Assembly (NCBI GenBank): GCA_037176705.1
Contig: CM073885.1
Span: 167,452,290 to 167,516,289, forward strand
Source of the DNA: Molossus alvarezi
Lineage: Eukaryota; Chordata; Mammalia; Chiroptera; Molossidae
Direction of reading: 5' to 3'
Length of the DNA: 64,000 nt
Shown: in pieces, positions 48,373 to 59,303 of the stretch
Layout of the letters: each line of letters opens with the position of its first letter
Position numbering within the stretch: the stretch's first letter is position 1
Position numbers and translations under genes: made by a program
Notes under the pieces: model-generated
What the model saw: the letters and a program-made list of their open reading frames with translations, nothing else
The model's database searches: none
What the model was told of the DNA's origin: nothing

Positions 48373-49009
48373 ACAAATGATCAATATAGATTTGAGAACA
48401 ATATGCAAGATCAAAATAACAGTGCTACCTTAGACTGCATGTGGTCAGTTTTCAAGGATCTTTTACAGACAGTACTGATGTTCTTGCCTGTTCACAACAA
48501 AACCTGGGAGCTCAAACATCCCTGGCACTCAACCTGAGAGGCGGGAGTGCTATGGACATCAGTGAGTGTCAACAGAGGTCACTGACATTTTCTTCTCTTT
48601 GTATTCTATTTTCCAACAAAGGACAATTAAAAACAGTTTGGAAAATTAGGGAGATTTTAATATTGAGGATTGCAAGTCATGGGCTCTGATGAATATTCAG
48701 TCATAAAGCTGGGTCATTTCTACCCAGTTAATTTACTTCTCTGGTCTCCAATTTTCTTTTATGGAAATGGAAATGGAGCAGCAAGTTGGACCAGAACCTT
48801 AATAAGGGCCATCTCAGTGTGAGTTTTCATCACTCTCCCCTGTTTACCCATCATGGTACTTGGCACGACCTCTAATTTCATACCATTTTTGCATTGTAAT
48901 GTTGCACAGATGAGAAACACACAAGGTCTGTCTTGGTGGTTTGTGTCTGAAAGTTATCACATGGCTGCACTGATTTTGTTAGGGAGCTGCCATTAAAAGC
49001 AACCACGCT
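48373..49009. other. No gene recognised
   Basis: Unique sequence; the open frame at 48441-48689 has no recognisable domain. Confidence 0.4.
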
Positions 49010-49224
49010 TTTTAAAAATATGTTTTTATTGATATATACTTTTTTTAGAGAGAGAGAAGGGAGAGATAGAAATATCGATGTGAGAAACATCGATTGGCTG
49101 CCTCCTGCATGCCCCCTACTGGGATTCAAGCCTGCAACCCAGGCACGTGCCCTGACCAGGATCACACCAGGACCTCTCAGTCCATGGGACATGCTCAACC
49201 CACTGAGCCACAGCTGCCGGGCAC
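49010..49224 (-). mobile_element. Ves-type SINE, short-tail subtype (minus)
   Basis: TTTTATTGATATATACTTTT, (GA)n, GATTGGCTGCCTCCTGCATG, GTGCCCTGACCAGGATCAC, CCACTGAGCCACAGCTGCC. Confidence 0.91.
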
Positions 49225-49564
49225 AGTCGTGATCTTTTTTAAGGAATAAGTGAAAAATCAATTGAGCCAAATGTTAACTTTGAAAGATAAATGGTTTGAT
49301 ACCTTATAAGTGTTTGATTGGCAAAGTAAAAAACTGCCTATTTGCCAAACTGACCATACAAATGACTCATCTGTGTATTTTCTATCTTTTTTTCTTCAGC
49401 CGTCAATATTATTTTAGGACAAGAAGCTCTTTCCTATCTAGTTCAGTCTTTTGGTTGTATTTACTCTACTAGTCATTTGATTAACTTTTGATCAATATGT
49501 CAGTTGCTTTAGCCTTTATGTACCTAATAATTCGCATTGTATACTGCATATATTAGGAGCTTAA

Positions 49565-49745
49565 TAATGTATTTGTTTTTGAGAATAATAGCTAATATTC
49601 ATAGAATTCTTAATATGTACCGGGTACAGTTATCAACACTTTAATGTGTATTGAGTTAAGCCCTAAGGGAGAGATGTTATTTTATTTATCTATTTTACAG
49701 ATGAGAAAACTGAAGCACTGATAGATTAAGTAATTATCTCTATCT
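49565..49745 (-). repeat. MIR SINE (minus)
   Basis: ATATGTACCGGGTACAGTT, ACTTTAATGTGTATTGAG, TATTTTACAGATGAGAAAAC, TGAAGCACTGATAGATTAAG: reverse MIR pattern. Confidence 0.8.
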
Positions 49746-50669
49746 TTTACATAAAGCATAAAATTCTCAGGTTTATGCACTTCACGAGTAAACTGTTTTT
49801 TGAAATGCCTATTTCTATATTCATTATCCCTAAAATATATTTATATTTTAATATTGTAACTCTGTTTATTTAAATTTCTGCATAATTTTTCTTATCTTAT
49901 TCCTCTTTACATTCATTTTGTTTTCTTCTCTCTTCACTTCACCACTTGTCTGCTTCAGAGAAGCCGTTCTTACAGTGGGTCATTCTCTGGCTCCTTAGGA
50001 AAATGTTCTTTTCAACTTTTCCTAACATACTTTTTAAGGTAGAATCTTTATTTGTGTGTGTGTAAATGAAGTCAATGAACAATATACAAGGTGCCTATGT
50101 CCCTGCTCCACTTCTGGGACTTGAAGTTTGTCCCAAATCAAATGGTGAAACTGTCCCATCTTCAGCTCCAGGCCGAGGTGCTAAGGCGGAGAGTCTCCTG
50201 TCCCTGCTAATGGGCCTTAGATTCCTGGGATTGATGAATAACATACATTGAGTTGTGTAACATACAATGCACAGCCAGGGCTATCATGAGGATTTTCTCC
50301 CTAACTTCATCACCCCTTTCATTAATTTGAACTGTGAGGACTTTATCTTATAGGACATAATGTGCCCCAATCAGAATCTTTGAGTCATGCTGCTTTTGGG
50401 GGGCACTTCCCCTGTGCTCCGTGCCCCCCATCCACACACACACACTTTGTCATGACAAAATGACTTCTTGCTGCCTTCTAAGAACAGACCCGGAATGTGT
50501 ACGAGTAGAAGGTTGGGTGTTTGTATTAATCTGCCTGGTTTGCTTTTTGAAGAAATTTTTCCAGTCTCTGGCAGTAGATGGAATATCCATCTTGGTTTTG
50601 AGTTTCTCAGTTTTCTTCTTACTCTGGGTCATCAGAGATATCCATGCAAGAAGTTATAAACTCTCAACA
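49746..50669. other. No gene recognised
   Basis: Unique DNA. The plus frame at 50421-50735 has a hydrophobic stretch but no family motif or splice context. Confidence 0.4.
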
Positions 50670-50870
50670 CAGATTAATTCAAAAATGTGTTTACTGAATG
50701 ACCACAAAGTGCCTCTTTTCCCAGGCTACAGATGAAGCAGGGAATAAGACACATGACTGTTGCTTTCATGGCCTTAAAGGTTAGGAGCGAAAATACACTC
50801 TTAAAAAGTTATTATCTGTGCATGGTGAGTGCATGAAAGTGGAACAGGATACGAGGCCTATTTACAGTAG
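50670..50870 (-). repeat. L2-like fragment (minus)
   Basis: TTTACTGAATGACCACAAAG, CAGGGAATAAGACACATGAC, TTGCTTTCATGGCCTTAAAG: antisense L2 3' end pattern. Confidence 0.5.
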
Positions 50871-53239
50871 TCAGGTCCCCTTTTCAAATGCCCAAATTAT
50901 TGTGTAAGCTACCTCCACCTTTCTCCATGTGAAAAAAAAAAAAAAAAGGTTTGGTTTTGTTTTCCTTCTGTATGCTTTGCTTTTGAGAGCTGACAGCCAT
51001 TATAATCACTTGAAAGCATCGAATATTTTCTCCCATAAGCATCCAATCAAACAAAACAGCATGCTATCAAAATAGTGGTATTAATTCTAGAAGGTTTTTC
51101 TACTTCATTACATTTTCATAAAAGAGAAACTTAATTGGCTACAGTGCTACAGTGATCATAGTTCTTTAAAGAACTGAACTGTTGGACTTTCTTATTAAAC
51201 TTCTTTGTTTTCCTGGCCAAGGTGGTGGGAGGTTTTCTTTTTGTTTGTTTCCAGGCAAGAGGAGGAGGTAAATGACACTTTAGTTTTTCCCTCTCAACAT
51301 TTATAACACACTCAAGAATTGTCTTTGGTAGAAAGGAAAACAAATGACAGATTAATATTAATTACAATGTAATTGCAGAGAGCAAACCAAGGAAAACAGA
51401 CTTAGTTGCTATTGTGAGAAATTGATGCATTTATTAAACACCACCGCTTGCACCAAGATGAACAAAATAGGTGCTTCAGATGGAAAATGTGGTTTCGAAT
51501 TACCTTTCCAAAATACAAATGGGTTCATTCCTTCATTCTCTCTTTTTTTGACTAAATGAATCCCAAAAGAATATTTATCATCTATTATTGCAATCACAGA
51601 CTTCTTTCATATGAAAGAGTATAATTAATACATACTGTTCTAAGTCCTGGGGAGAAAAAAAATTAATTGGACAAGACTGTTATCTATTTTTGCTATTGAT
51701 CAGGTACTACTCAATACCAGCATTATGTTTTATTTATAATCAAATACATGCAGATTAACTAATTATTTGAAGCAAAGTGCATACAGCAATGGAAATTAAA
51801 GAACCTTTAAGATGAAAGCATTCATTGAGTCTCTTACCTAACCTACCCTGAGGGAGAGCGACTAGGCACACCAAGTACATTTCAGTGCGCCAGCTTGCAG
51901 AAGCACAAAGCAGAGAGAGAAATAATTCTTCGAATCATCACTTGTTATTAAACAAAATCAAACATGACTGTTGAGTTTATATAGTATCATTCTTTTTGAA
52001 GAATTCAAAATACTTTTCCACTCTCAAAACCATTATATATTTGTAGCATTTCTGAAACTCAGAGTATATATACTGTGGATATTTGCAGACAATGGTATTG
52101 AGAGTTTAAATGACTTTTTCAAGGTTATTATCCAGTTTTCCAAGGAAAAAGAAAGGTCAGATTTTAAGATTTTCATCCGCTTGTGTTTTAGCGCTATTTT
52201 GTGCAGTTGTATGTATAGCTTAGTCAAACGTGATTCCTGGTTGTGGTTCGTCAACGAGGCTTTGCCTGTCACCCTAGTTGCTTCCATCACAAATGCAGTA
52301 AGGGTAAAGACAACTCTGGTGACACCCCTTAACGTGCAGATGAATGGGCCGAGGAGGTAACTAGATTGCTCTAGACAAAGTCAAGGCGAAAACCCTCAGG
52401 AGAAGAGGCCTTTATTCGTCTGCCATTGGATGTTCGCCCATAGAAGAGGAGAGTGATCATGGCTGGGCTGAACGCCTCCTAGAGCAGGACTTTGAATGGG
52501 ATCGCATAACAGAGAGCGGAACCCAGGTTCCACGGTAAGGATCTGAATCAGCCATCACTGGGCTTCCTCAACCCGCAGAGAGACAGGCTCTGAAACTTTC
52601 AACATGAGAAAAAGAAGAATTGCTTTTAGACCAGTTGATAAGAATCCACCCTCTAGGATGGAGAAATAAATAGGTCAGTGTGGATAAGAGGTTTCTGTTC
52701 TGCTGGGCCACCTTTGGCCAGTTTTATGGCTAGAAGGAGCAGGCTTTCATTGACAACACCTGTGGGTGTTTATGGGCTGTGGCCTTCTACTGCCCAGACA
52801 GGGCTATACAAGAGGCAAGGTACAAACAAGTTTACAAAAGCAACAGGGGACCCATCCTTGAGGATTCTTCTATTCCTGAGGTTCCTAGCATGGTGACTGG
52901 TTGAATTTGCCTACTTATTAGATTATTCATTTAATGATTAACTAGGTCTAATATAATTTTTGTTTTATATTGTTTTATGACTGGTTCTAAATGCTGTTTA
53001 ATTATCAGAAATATACTACACCACTTCAATAATTCTCAGGTGAAACCATGAGGTCTCACTCACTCTTCTTTTATTGTCTTTTTTTAGATAGTTTTCATAG
53101 TGATCATGGTGATGAGTCCAGTTTGGAAATCATTGGATTAAAATGTTCGTTCAGTTTTAGGTTGAAATTGTCACGTCCTTTGTGAATCTCAGAACAAACT
53201 GATTTGTTCTTCAGAAGGTTTCATACAGTAACTTTTTTA
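50871..53239. other. No gene recognised; GC-richer 52220-52880
   Basis: Mostly AT-rich unique DNA. A GC-richer block at about 52220-52880 has open frames (51971-52360, 52678-52896) without recognisable domains. Confidence 0.4.
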
Positions 53240-53440
53240 AAAATTTGATTTAATTAATTTTTTCCATCACCATTTATCCCCCATTACCCTTTTCTACCTC
53301 TACCCATACCACAACCCCGAAATCACCACACTGTTGTTCCTGTCGAGTTCTTTCTCTTGTTTTTTGTTTTTGTTTTTGTTTTTGTTTTTGCTCAATACCC
53401 TTTTTTAAATATAGTGATGCCATATCAAAGTAAAAGAAAA
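53240..53440 (-). repeat. Antisense retroelement tail-like sequence
   Basis: TTTTTTCCATCACCATTTATC then CCCCATTACCC and pyrimidine-rich sequence resembles the complement of a bat L1 3' UTR tail. Contains a (TTTTTG)n repeat at about 53357-53390. Confidence 0.4.
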
Positions 53441-53494
53441 GATTTAATTCATGGTATTGAGATATAATTTAATGATATTTGTTGTTTCTTTCTT

Positions 53495-53685
53495 TTTTTA
53501 AATCTTAACCCAAGGACATGTTTATTGATTTTAGAGAGAGGGGAAGGAGGAGGAAGAAAGAGAAACATCTGTGTGAGAAACATCAATCGGTTGCCTTCCT
53601 ATGCCTGTTCCAACTGGAGATTCAACCCATAATCTTTCAGTGTATGAACAAAAATTCTAATTAACTGAGCCACACTAGCTAGGGC
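53495..53685 (-). mobile_element. Ves SINE, diverged (minus)
   Basis: AATCTTAACCCAAGGACATG, GAAACATCTGTGTGAGAAACA, ACTGAGCCACACTAGCTAGGG. Duplications at 53480-53494 and 53686-53700 (TGTTGTTTNTTTCTT) differ at one base. Confidence 0.9.
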
Positions 53686-53718
53686 TGTTGTTTATTTCTT
53701 ATAAAAAGTAATATATTA

Positions 53719-53946
53719 GCCTGGCCGGTGTGGCTCAGTGGTTGAGGGTCGACCCATGTACCAAGAGGTTGCCAGTTCAATTCCTGGTCAGGGCACATTC
53801 CCAGTTTGTGGGCCAAATCCCTAATGGGGCATGCAGGAGGCAGCCAATCAATGAGATGAGAAACTCTCTCATTAATGTTTCTATCTCTCTCTCTTCGTCT
53901 CCCTTCCTCTGTCCCTAAAATCAATTTAAAAAATTATAATAAAAAA
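53719..53946 (+). mobile_element. Ves-type SINE, short-tail subtype (plus)
   Basis: GCCTGGCCGGTGTGGCTCAG, GTTCAATTCCTGGTCAGG, GGGGCATGCAGGAGGCAGCC, (CT)n, CTAAAATCAATTTAAA. Flanked by TAATATATTA on both sides (53709-53718, 53947-53956). Confidence 0.93.
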
Positions 53947-54095
53947 TAATATATTAATATATTCATTGTATAAAAAGTTTAAAATCAGAAGTACATCAAA
54001 GAGAAAAACTGCAGAAAAATATTAATGTGTTGATGCATCTTTACTTTTTAAAATTAAGAACATACTGTCTGTGTACTATCTGAAAGTTTATTTAA

Positions 54096-54312
54096 AAAAT
54101 ATATAGTTTTTTTGTATTGAATTTTACAGAGAGAGGAAGGGGGAAGGAGAGAGAGAAACACCAATAAGAGAGACACATCAATCGGCAGCCTCCTGCGTGC
54201 CCCCCACTGGGAATCAAGCCTGAAACCCAAACATGTGCCTTGACAGGGAATCGAACCGGCCACCTCCTGGGCCATGGGACGATGCTCAAACACTGAGCCA
54301 CAATGGCTGGGT
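54096..54312 (-). mobile_element. Ves-type SINE, short-tail subtype (minus)
   Basis: TTTTTTTGTATTGAATTTTAC, (GA)n, GGCAGCCTCCTGCGTGCCCC, GACAGGGAATCGAACCGGC, CACTGAGCCACAATGGCTGGG. Confidence 0.92.
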
Positions 54313-55429
54313 TCTGAATGCTTTTTGTACTTTCCATTTTCTTATAATCATTTTTGCATTTCAGTAAAATGTTACTTTTAAATAATATTAGTTATTCACA
54401 TATCATTGAGCATTTAGATTTAATCCAAAGACAATTACTAAGAGTCTTGGTAGATAAGTGGGCACCTATTTAGGACTGATTATATTAATTTCCTTCTTCC
54501 TCCAAGACATAACATCATCGTGTGGTACTGAATGAAGCAGCTGCCCTGACTGTACCAAAATTTAGGCATTCAATGCCTTGGCTTAAACTTTAATTTTTCT
54601 ACATTTTTTCTTTCTTAGACATCCATTATGACCAAATATTTTCAATCCCTTTTTTTTATATTTGCTAAGCTAAATCAGTCCCCCAACTCTCCCCATTCTT
54701 CCAGACTCTTTCCTACTGTCCCCTGATCTCCAGAAGTGCCAACAGACATTAATGCTAGCATCTTCTAGAATGATTTTCTTTACCTCTTTGCCATAACAGA
54801 AGACAGGCTGTCCCTTCAGAACTGTGCCATCTGGCAATACTGTTTGCTACTCTTCGTTGTTCCTGTCATCTGACTTCCCACGCTTATTGATTTTGGCTTT
54901 CAGCTGTATTCTTCTCCACTCCGGTAATCATTCTTAGTGACTGAAACATCAGTCAGTGCTCTTCAACAATACTCGAGGTCCTTTCCATTCTTTGACTTTT
55001 CCCCAATTAGCTTTTCCTCTACCCTTGCATATTTATTCATTCTTATTGTCACGTTCTGGACATTGCCTCCACCTCCAGCTACATTTATTAAATTTCAAAT
55101 AGCACTCTTTCTGACTGGTGTGCCCTGTTTTTCCAGACCATGTAATCTATCTCATATATTCACTGCAATAGTTTCTGTTCTTATTCAGTTTCCCAAATTG
55201 TTGACCTCAAACTACATTTTACATTCATCATCGACTTCCTCATGTCTTTACTTCCATTCTTACAGAGCTTAAGTTTCATTTTCTGTTATTCAGCATATTC
55301 TTTGGGTAATGTTGTCATCTCCCTTTCACAGTTCTTCCCATATCATGTCTACTGGGAAACGCTTCACTTTTGAATGAACCCAACTACCTGTCCTTTCTAT
55401 GAATTACACCAGAGCAACTAAATGCATAT
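54313..55429. other. No gene recognised; pyrimidine-rich
   Basis: 54650-55370 is pyrimidine-rich and looks like an old LINE remnant, but I cannot assign a family. The plus frame at 54937-55272 is probably chance. Confidence 0.35.
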
Positions 55430-57320
55430 GAAAAAAATTATAAAGGCTGGTAGGTTGCGTATATGCATTTACCCAGTCTCCTTTCAAGACATGCCAAAAT
55501 AGCAACAACAACAAAAAATAAAGCCATATAAACTTCCAAGGGTACGGCAAAGAAGAACAGACAAAAAATAAGAGACAGTGAATACATTATAGAAGATAAG
55601 ACGTAGGTGGAGGATGACTGATCTGAATGCAAAAGCTGAAATCTAAGCATCTCTGAGAAAGGGACTTCCAATGAGGCACAGTGTACAGACACTAGAAGAC
55701 CCAATAGTTGGAGGCACTGAGTACCCCAATGGCAGAATGTAACCCTAGGTTGAAAAATAATTTCTTGAAAGCCTGTAAGGAGGTCTTAGATATCCACCCC
55801 CGCAAATACACTCAGACCTGTTCTCTGGAGAAATTGTGCCAAAGACTCTGAACACAAGAACAGCAGGTTCAGCAGAGGGCAGCCATGAGGTGTTGCTCAA
55901 ATAATTACCTGTTTTCACGTTTCGTGGTGAAAACCCTGTTTTCCTCATTTCTTCCCAGCTTTCAGAACACCAGCATTTAATCTTATATCTTCCCCCATGC
56001 CAAATTCCATTCCAAAACAAATTGAAATCACTCTCAGTGGAGCGACACCAGAATAAAGACCTACACGTGCTACAACAGGGCGGGACCAGGAAAATAACCC
56101 TGTCGCCTCACAATGTCGTCCATCAGTCGGTGCCAGAAGCCCGCTGACCATCTTTAGAGGGCTCTCCTCTCCAGTACACCTGGAAGGAGAACAATGGCAG
56201 AGTGTAGAAGGAAGCCACTAATAAGAAAGACAGACACAACTAATAAATCAACAGATTCAGGTAAAAAAAATAGAACTCAGGTGAAACAAACAGTGTGGAG
56301 AGCTGAAGAAAAAGGTTTGATTATAGATAATGTGCGCAGAAAGTTAGGAAATGTCCGCGAAAAAGAAATTGTAGAGAAAAAGGACTTTAGGAAATGTAAA
56401 ATAGAACACTAATAGAAATAGTGAAACATAAAATCAGAGCATTCTCCCCCAAATAGAATATAAAGACAAAGAAAGTATGAAATAAAAATAAGTAAATTTA
56501 AGGGACAAATCAGGAGGTTCGATACCCAAATAAAAAGAATTCCCGAAGGAAAGAACAGAGTAAATGCAGAGCAGGGCAAGAATTGTCCTAAGAAATAACG
56601 CAAAAAGCTTGCCCAGACTGATGAAGTGTCAAGAACAGTGGAGGAAAAGAACCGCACAGTGGCCCTCCACGGGGAAATGGCAGGAAGCCTGGGATGACGA
56701 CAGTACGTGGGAATGCAGCAGTCCACCGACTAACAATGAGGACTGTGATCAGAGAAGACCTGGAAACCGCAAGGTAATGGAGACGTCAGCAGCCAGAAGA
56801 TAATGGAGAGATTAGATCATAAATCTCCTGCTTTATTAGATTATGCGATTTTCAAACCTGAGTTCCAAAGCCAACCAAACTAAGCATTTCGAGTGTAGTA
56901 TTTCAAACAAAAGATCTTACAAATTGAACATCCCGTGCACACTGTTTCCTCCCAGATGAAGAGGAAGCCGGGGAAGAGGATGACAGGGGAGGCAGAGGAC
57001 AGGGCTGCCACTGAGCAGAAGCCCGAGAAATTCTCAAAGGGGCCGAGAGAGCAAGCGTCCAGGAGACCTGGGGCATCCCCAGAAGAAGACTGAGAGTCTC
57101 TCTGATGTTTTATCAGGTGTAACGCGTACAGAGAGGATGTTGGAGTGTTTAAGAATTAGCCACAAAGCATAGAAAGCTTAGCAAGTTAAAATGAATTGGA
57201 CAATTCACTCTGGGGGGAAAAAAGCCCGAAAAAGTAAATAGATCATTAATCTTTGTATACTATTGGCTTAGCAATGAACAGCAGTATTTATGTAATAATA
57301 TTATAAACTCTAAATATTGA
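55430..57320 (+). repeat. Degenerate HAL1/L1 ORF1-like element (plus)
   Basis: 56190-56640 carries recognisable old L1/HAL1 ORF1 sequence: TAAAGACAAAGAAAGTATGA, ATAAGTAAATTTAAGGGACA, CGATACCCAAATAAAAAGAA, TTCCCGAAGGAAAGAACAG. The 5' and 3' limits are uncertain. Codons 56194-56412 happen to be open but the remainder is broken. Confidence 0.55.
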
Positions 57321-57419
57321 TTTAATTATATTGAGTGGTGGAGGGAGGCCTCTAAAAGGCAATAAGACTTGCTATTTATATAATGCAGTGAAAATTTTAG
57401 CATAACAATAAAATAGGCA

Positions 57420-57666
57420 GCCCTGGCCAGTTTGGCTCAGTGGTGAGAGCATCAGGCTGCAGACCAGAGAGTCCTGGGTTCGGTTCCCACTAAGGGCACA
57501 TACCTCAGTTGCGGTTTGTCCCTGGCCTCAGTTGGGGTTGTGTGAGTGTCAACCAGTTGATGTGTCTCTCTTGCATCGATGTTTCTCTCTCTCTCTCTCT
57601 TCCTCCCACTCTGACTGAAGATAAAAATGCAAAAATGTCCTCAGGTGAGGATAAAATTTAAAAAAA
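57420..57666 (+). mobile_element. Ves SINE, hairpin-tail subtype (plus)
   Basis: GCCCTGGCCAGTTTGGCTC, GGGTTCGGTTCCCACTAAGG, ATCGATGTTTCTCTCTCTC, TGTCCTCAGGTGAGGATAAA. Perfect 16-bp duplication AACAATAAAATAGGCA at 57404-57419 and 57667-57682. Confidence 0.96.
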
Positions 57667-57850
57667 AACAATAAAATAGGCAAATAAAAAAACACCGCAT
57701 TGTATATTATTAATAAAAATAGCAGTTCACAATAAAAATAAAAAAAAACAGTGAAGGGAATCGAAAGTATTTGACCTTGGAGCTTAAGGGCAACTTGAGT
57801 TTTTTAACAGTAGGCATGTAATACATTAATAAAAATAAGGGGAAATAGAG

Positions 57851-58100
57851 CCCTGACTGGTTTGGCTCTGCAGGTTTGGCCTGCAGTCCAGAGAGACCCA
57901 GGTTCGGTTCCGGCTAAGGGCACGTACCTCGGTTGCAGTTTGTCCCCAGCCCTGGTTGGGGTTTTGTGGATGGCAACCTGTCGATGTGTCTCTCTCACAT
58001 CAATGTTTCTCTCTCTCTCTCTCTCTCTTCCTTCCTCTCTCCCTCCCGCTCTGTCTGAAGATAATGCAAAAATGTCCTCAGGTGAGGATAAAAAATAAAA
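57851..58100 (+). mobile_element. Ves SINE, hairpin-tail subtype (plus)
   Basis: GCCCTGACTGGTTTGGCTC, GGTTCGGTTCCGGCTAAGG, CACATCAATGTTTCTCTCTC, TGTCCTCAGGTGAGGATAAA. A few bases are lost between the A box and the following stem. Confidence 0.95.
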
Positions 58101-58853
58101 GAAAATGTGTTAGTGTTCTCAGAAAGAATTAAAACTATATATATTTTAATTTGACAGGAAACATTTTTGCTCTGTATTTGGGGTGTGATAAAATCATCTA
58201 ATATCAGGATTTATTGTAACTGTAATTCAGAGACTGCTGAAACCTAATGAGAAGATAAAGAAACGTGTCTGATAACAAACCGTCACATCGTTGGCTGGCT
58301 CTTGCTTTGCTTTTTACTTTTTTTCCAGTTTCTCTCTCCCCCTACGCACCTATAGTATTCCAGGCCAGGTGGTTAATGACCTATTATTCTTAAAATTTAT
58401 GATATTTTCACAACACGAAATAGCCCAACAGCAAAATAACAAGAGTATTTTCTTCCATTGCTGGCCACACCACCCTATTCTTATTCCAGAGATTCCTCTC
58501 TGTGCCCACTGTAGCTGGTCATCCAGAGCGCCATCGCCACCAGGTGTTACTCATTAAGGCCCATCATTCTTCTTCTGGTCCAGGGGCTTGAAATTTTAAG
58601 AGATCATCGCATAATCTAACAACAGAGACATGTAAACAATGGAAATATATACATACATATATTTTAATAAATATTACTGTTTGCTGTTTAGACTCCCTAA
58701 TAGAAAACTTTTTCTACTTTGGGATTTTTGCACATCTTTGAGTGAAATTGAGCTATGATTCTCTGATTGTGCTCTAGTGGATTTATGTAGCAGAGATATA
58801 TAGCCTTATGAAACAAGTTAGTTTACCTTAATCATTTCATGTATTTATATAGG

Positions 58854-58886
<33 letters not shown>

Positions 58887-59080
58887 ATATATATAAATCT
58901 GTGGATTATCTGTTCATTAGATATTTGAAAGAAATCACCAGCAAACAGATCTAGGCCAGGAAATATATTACAGGATTATTTTAATAACAATGTACTTTTC
59001 ATTGTTATCACCCATTTTATATGTTTAAGAGAGTGTATGTAATTTAAGTGTTGTTTATTCATTAAGAACTGGAGAAAATG
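58101..59080. other. No gene recognised; (TG)n
   Basis: AT-rich unique DNA with a (TG)n microsatellite at 58855-58884. Confidence 0.45.
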
Positions 59081-59303
59081 CCCAGCCGGTATGTCTCAGT
59101 GGTTGAGTGTCAACCCATGTACCCATGTACCAAGAGGTCGCTGTTTTGATTCCCAGTCAGGGCACCTGCCCAGGTTGTGGGCCCCATTCCCAGTGGGAGG
59201 CATGCAGGAGGTGGCCAATTGATGTTCTCTCTCATCAATGTTTCCATCTCTCTCTTTCTCTCTCTCCCTTCCTCTCTCTAAACAATAATAATAAAAATTT
59301 AAA
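59081..59303 (+). mobile_element. Ves-type SINE, short-tail subtype (plus)
   Basis: CCCAGCCGGTATGTCTCAG, then a local duplication of CCATGTACCCATGTACC, GGCATGCAGGAGGTGGCC and (CT)n. Flanks AAACTGGAGAAAA and AAACTGTAGAAAA suggest a one-mismatch duplication. Confidence 0.91.

Noticed and set aside
48074..48433. 119-codon plus frame with long serine/leucine repeats
   Set aside because: It is translation of the Ves SINE and its (CT)n tract; similar frames occur at every Ves copy (e.g. 16268, 20756, 53730, 57862).
54650..55370. Possible L2/CR1 LINE body
   Set aside because: Pyrimidine-rich and suggestive, but I could not align enough ordered motifs to support a family call.
56194..56412. Small lysine-rich protein gene
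   Set aside because: It lies within HAL1/L1 ORF1-like sequence and its frame is broken soon after; better read as a retroelement remnant.
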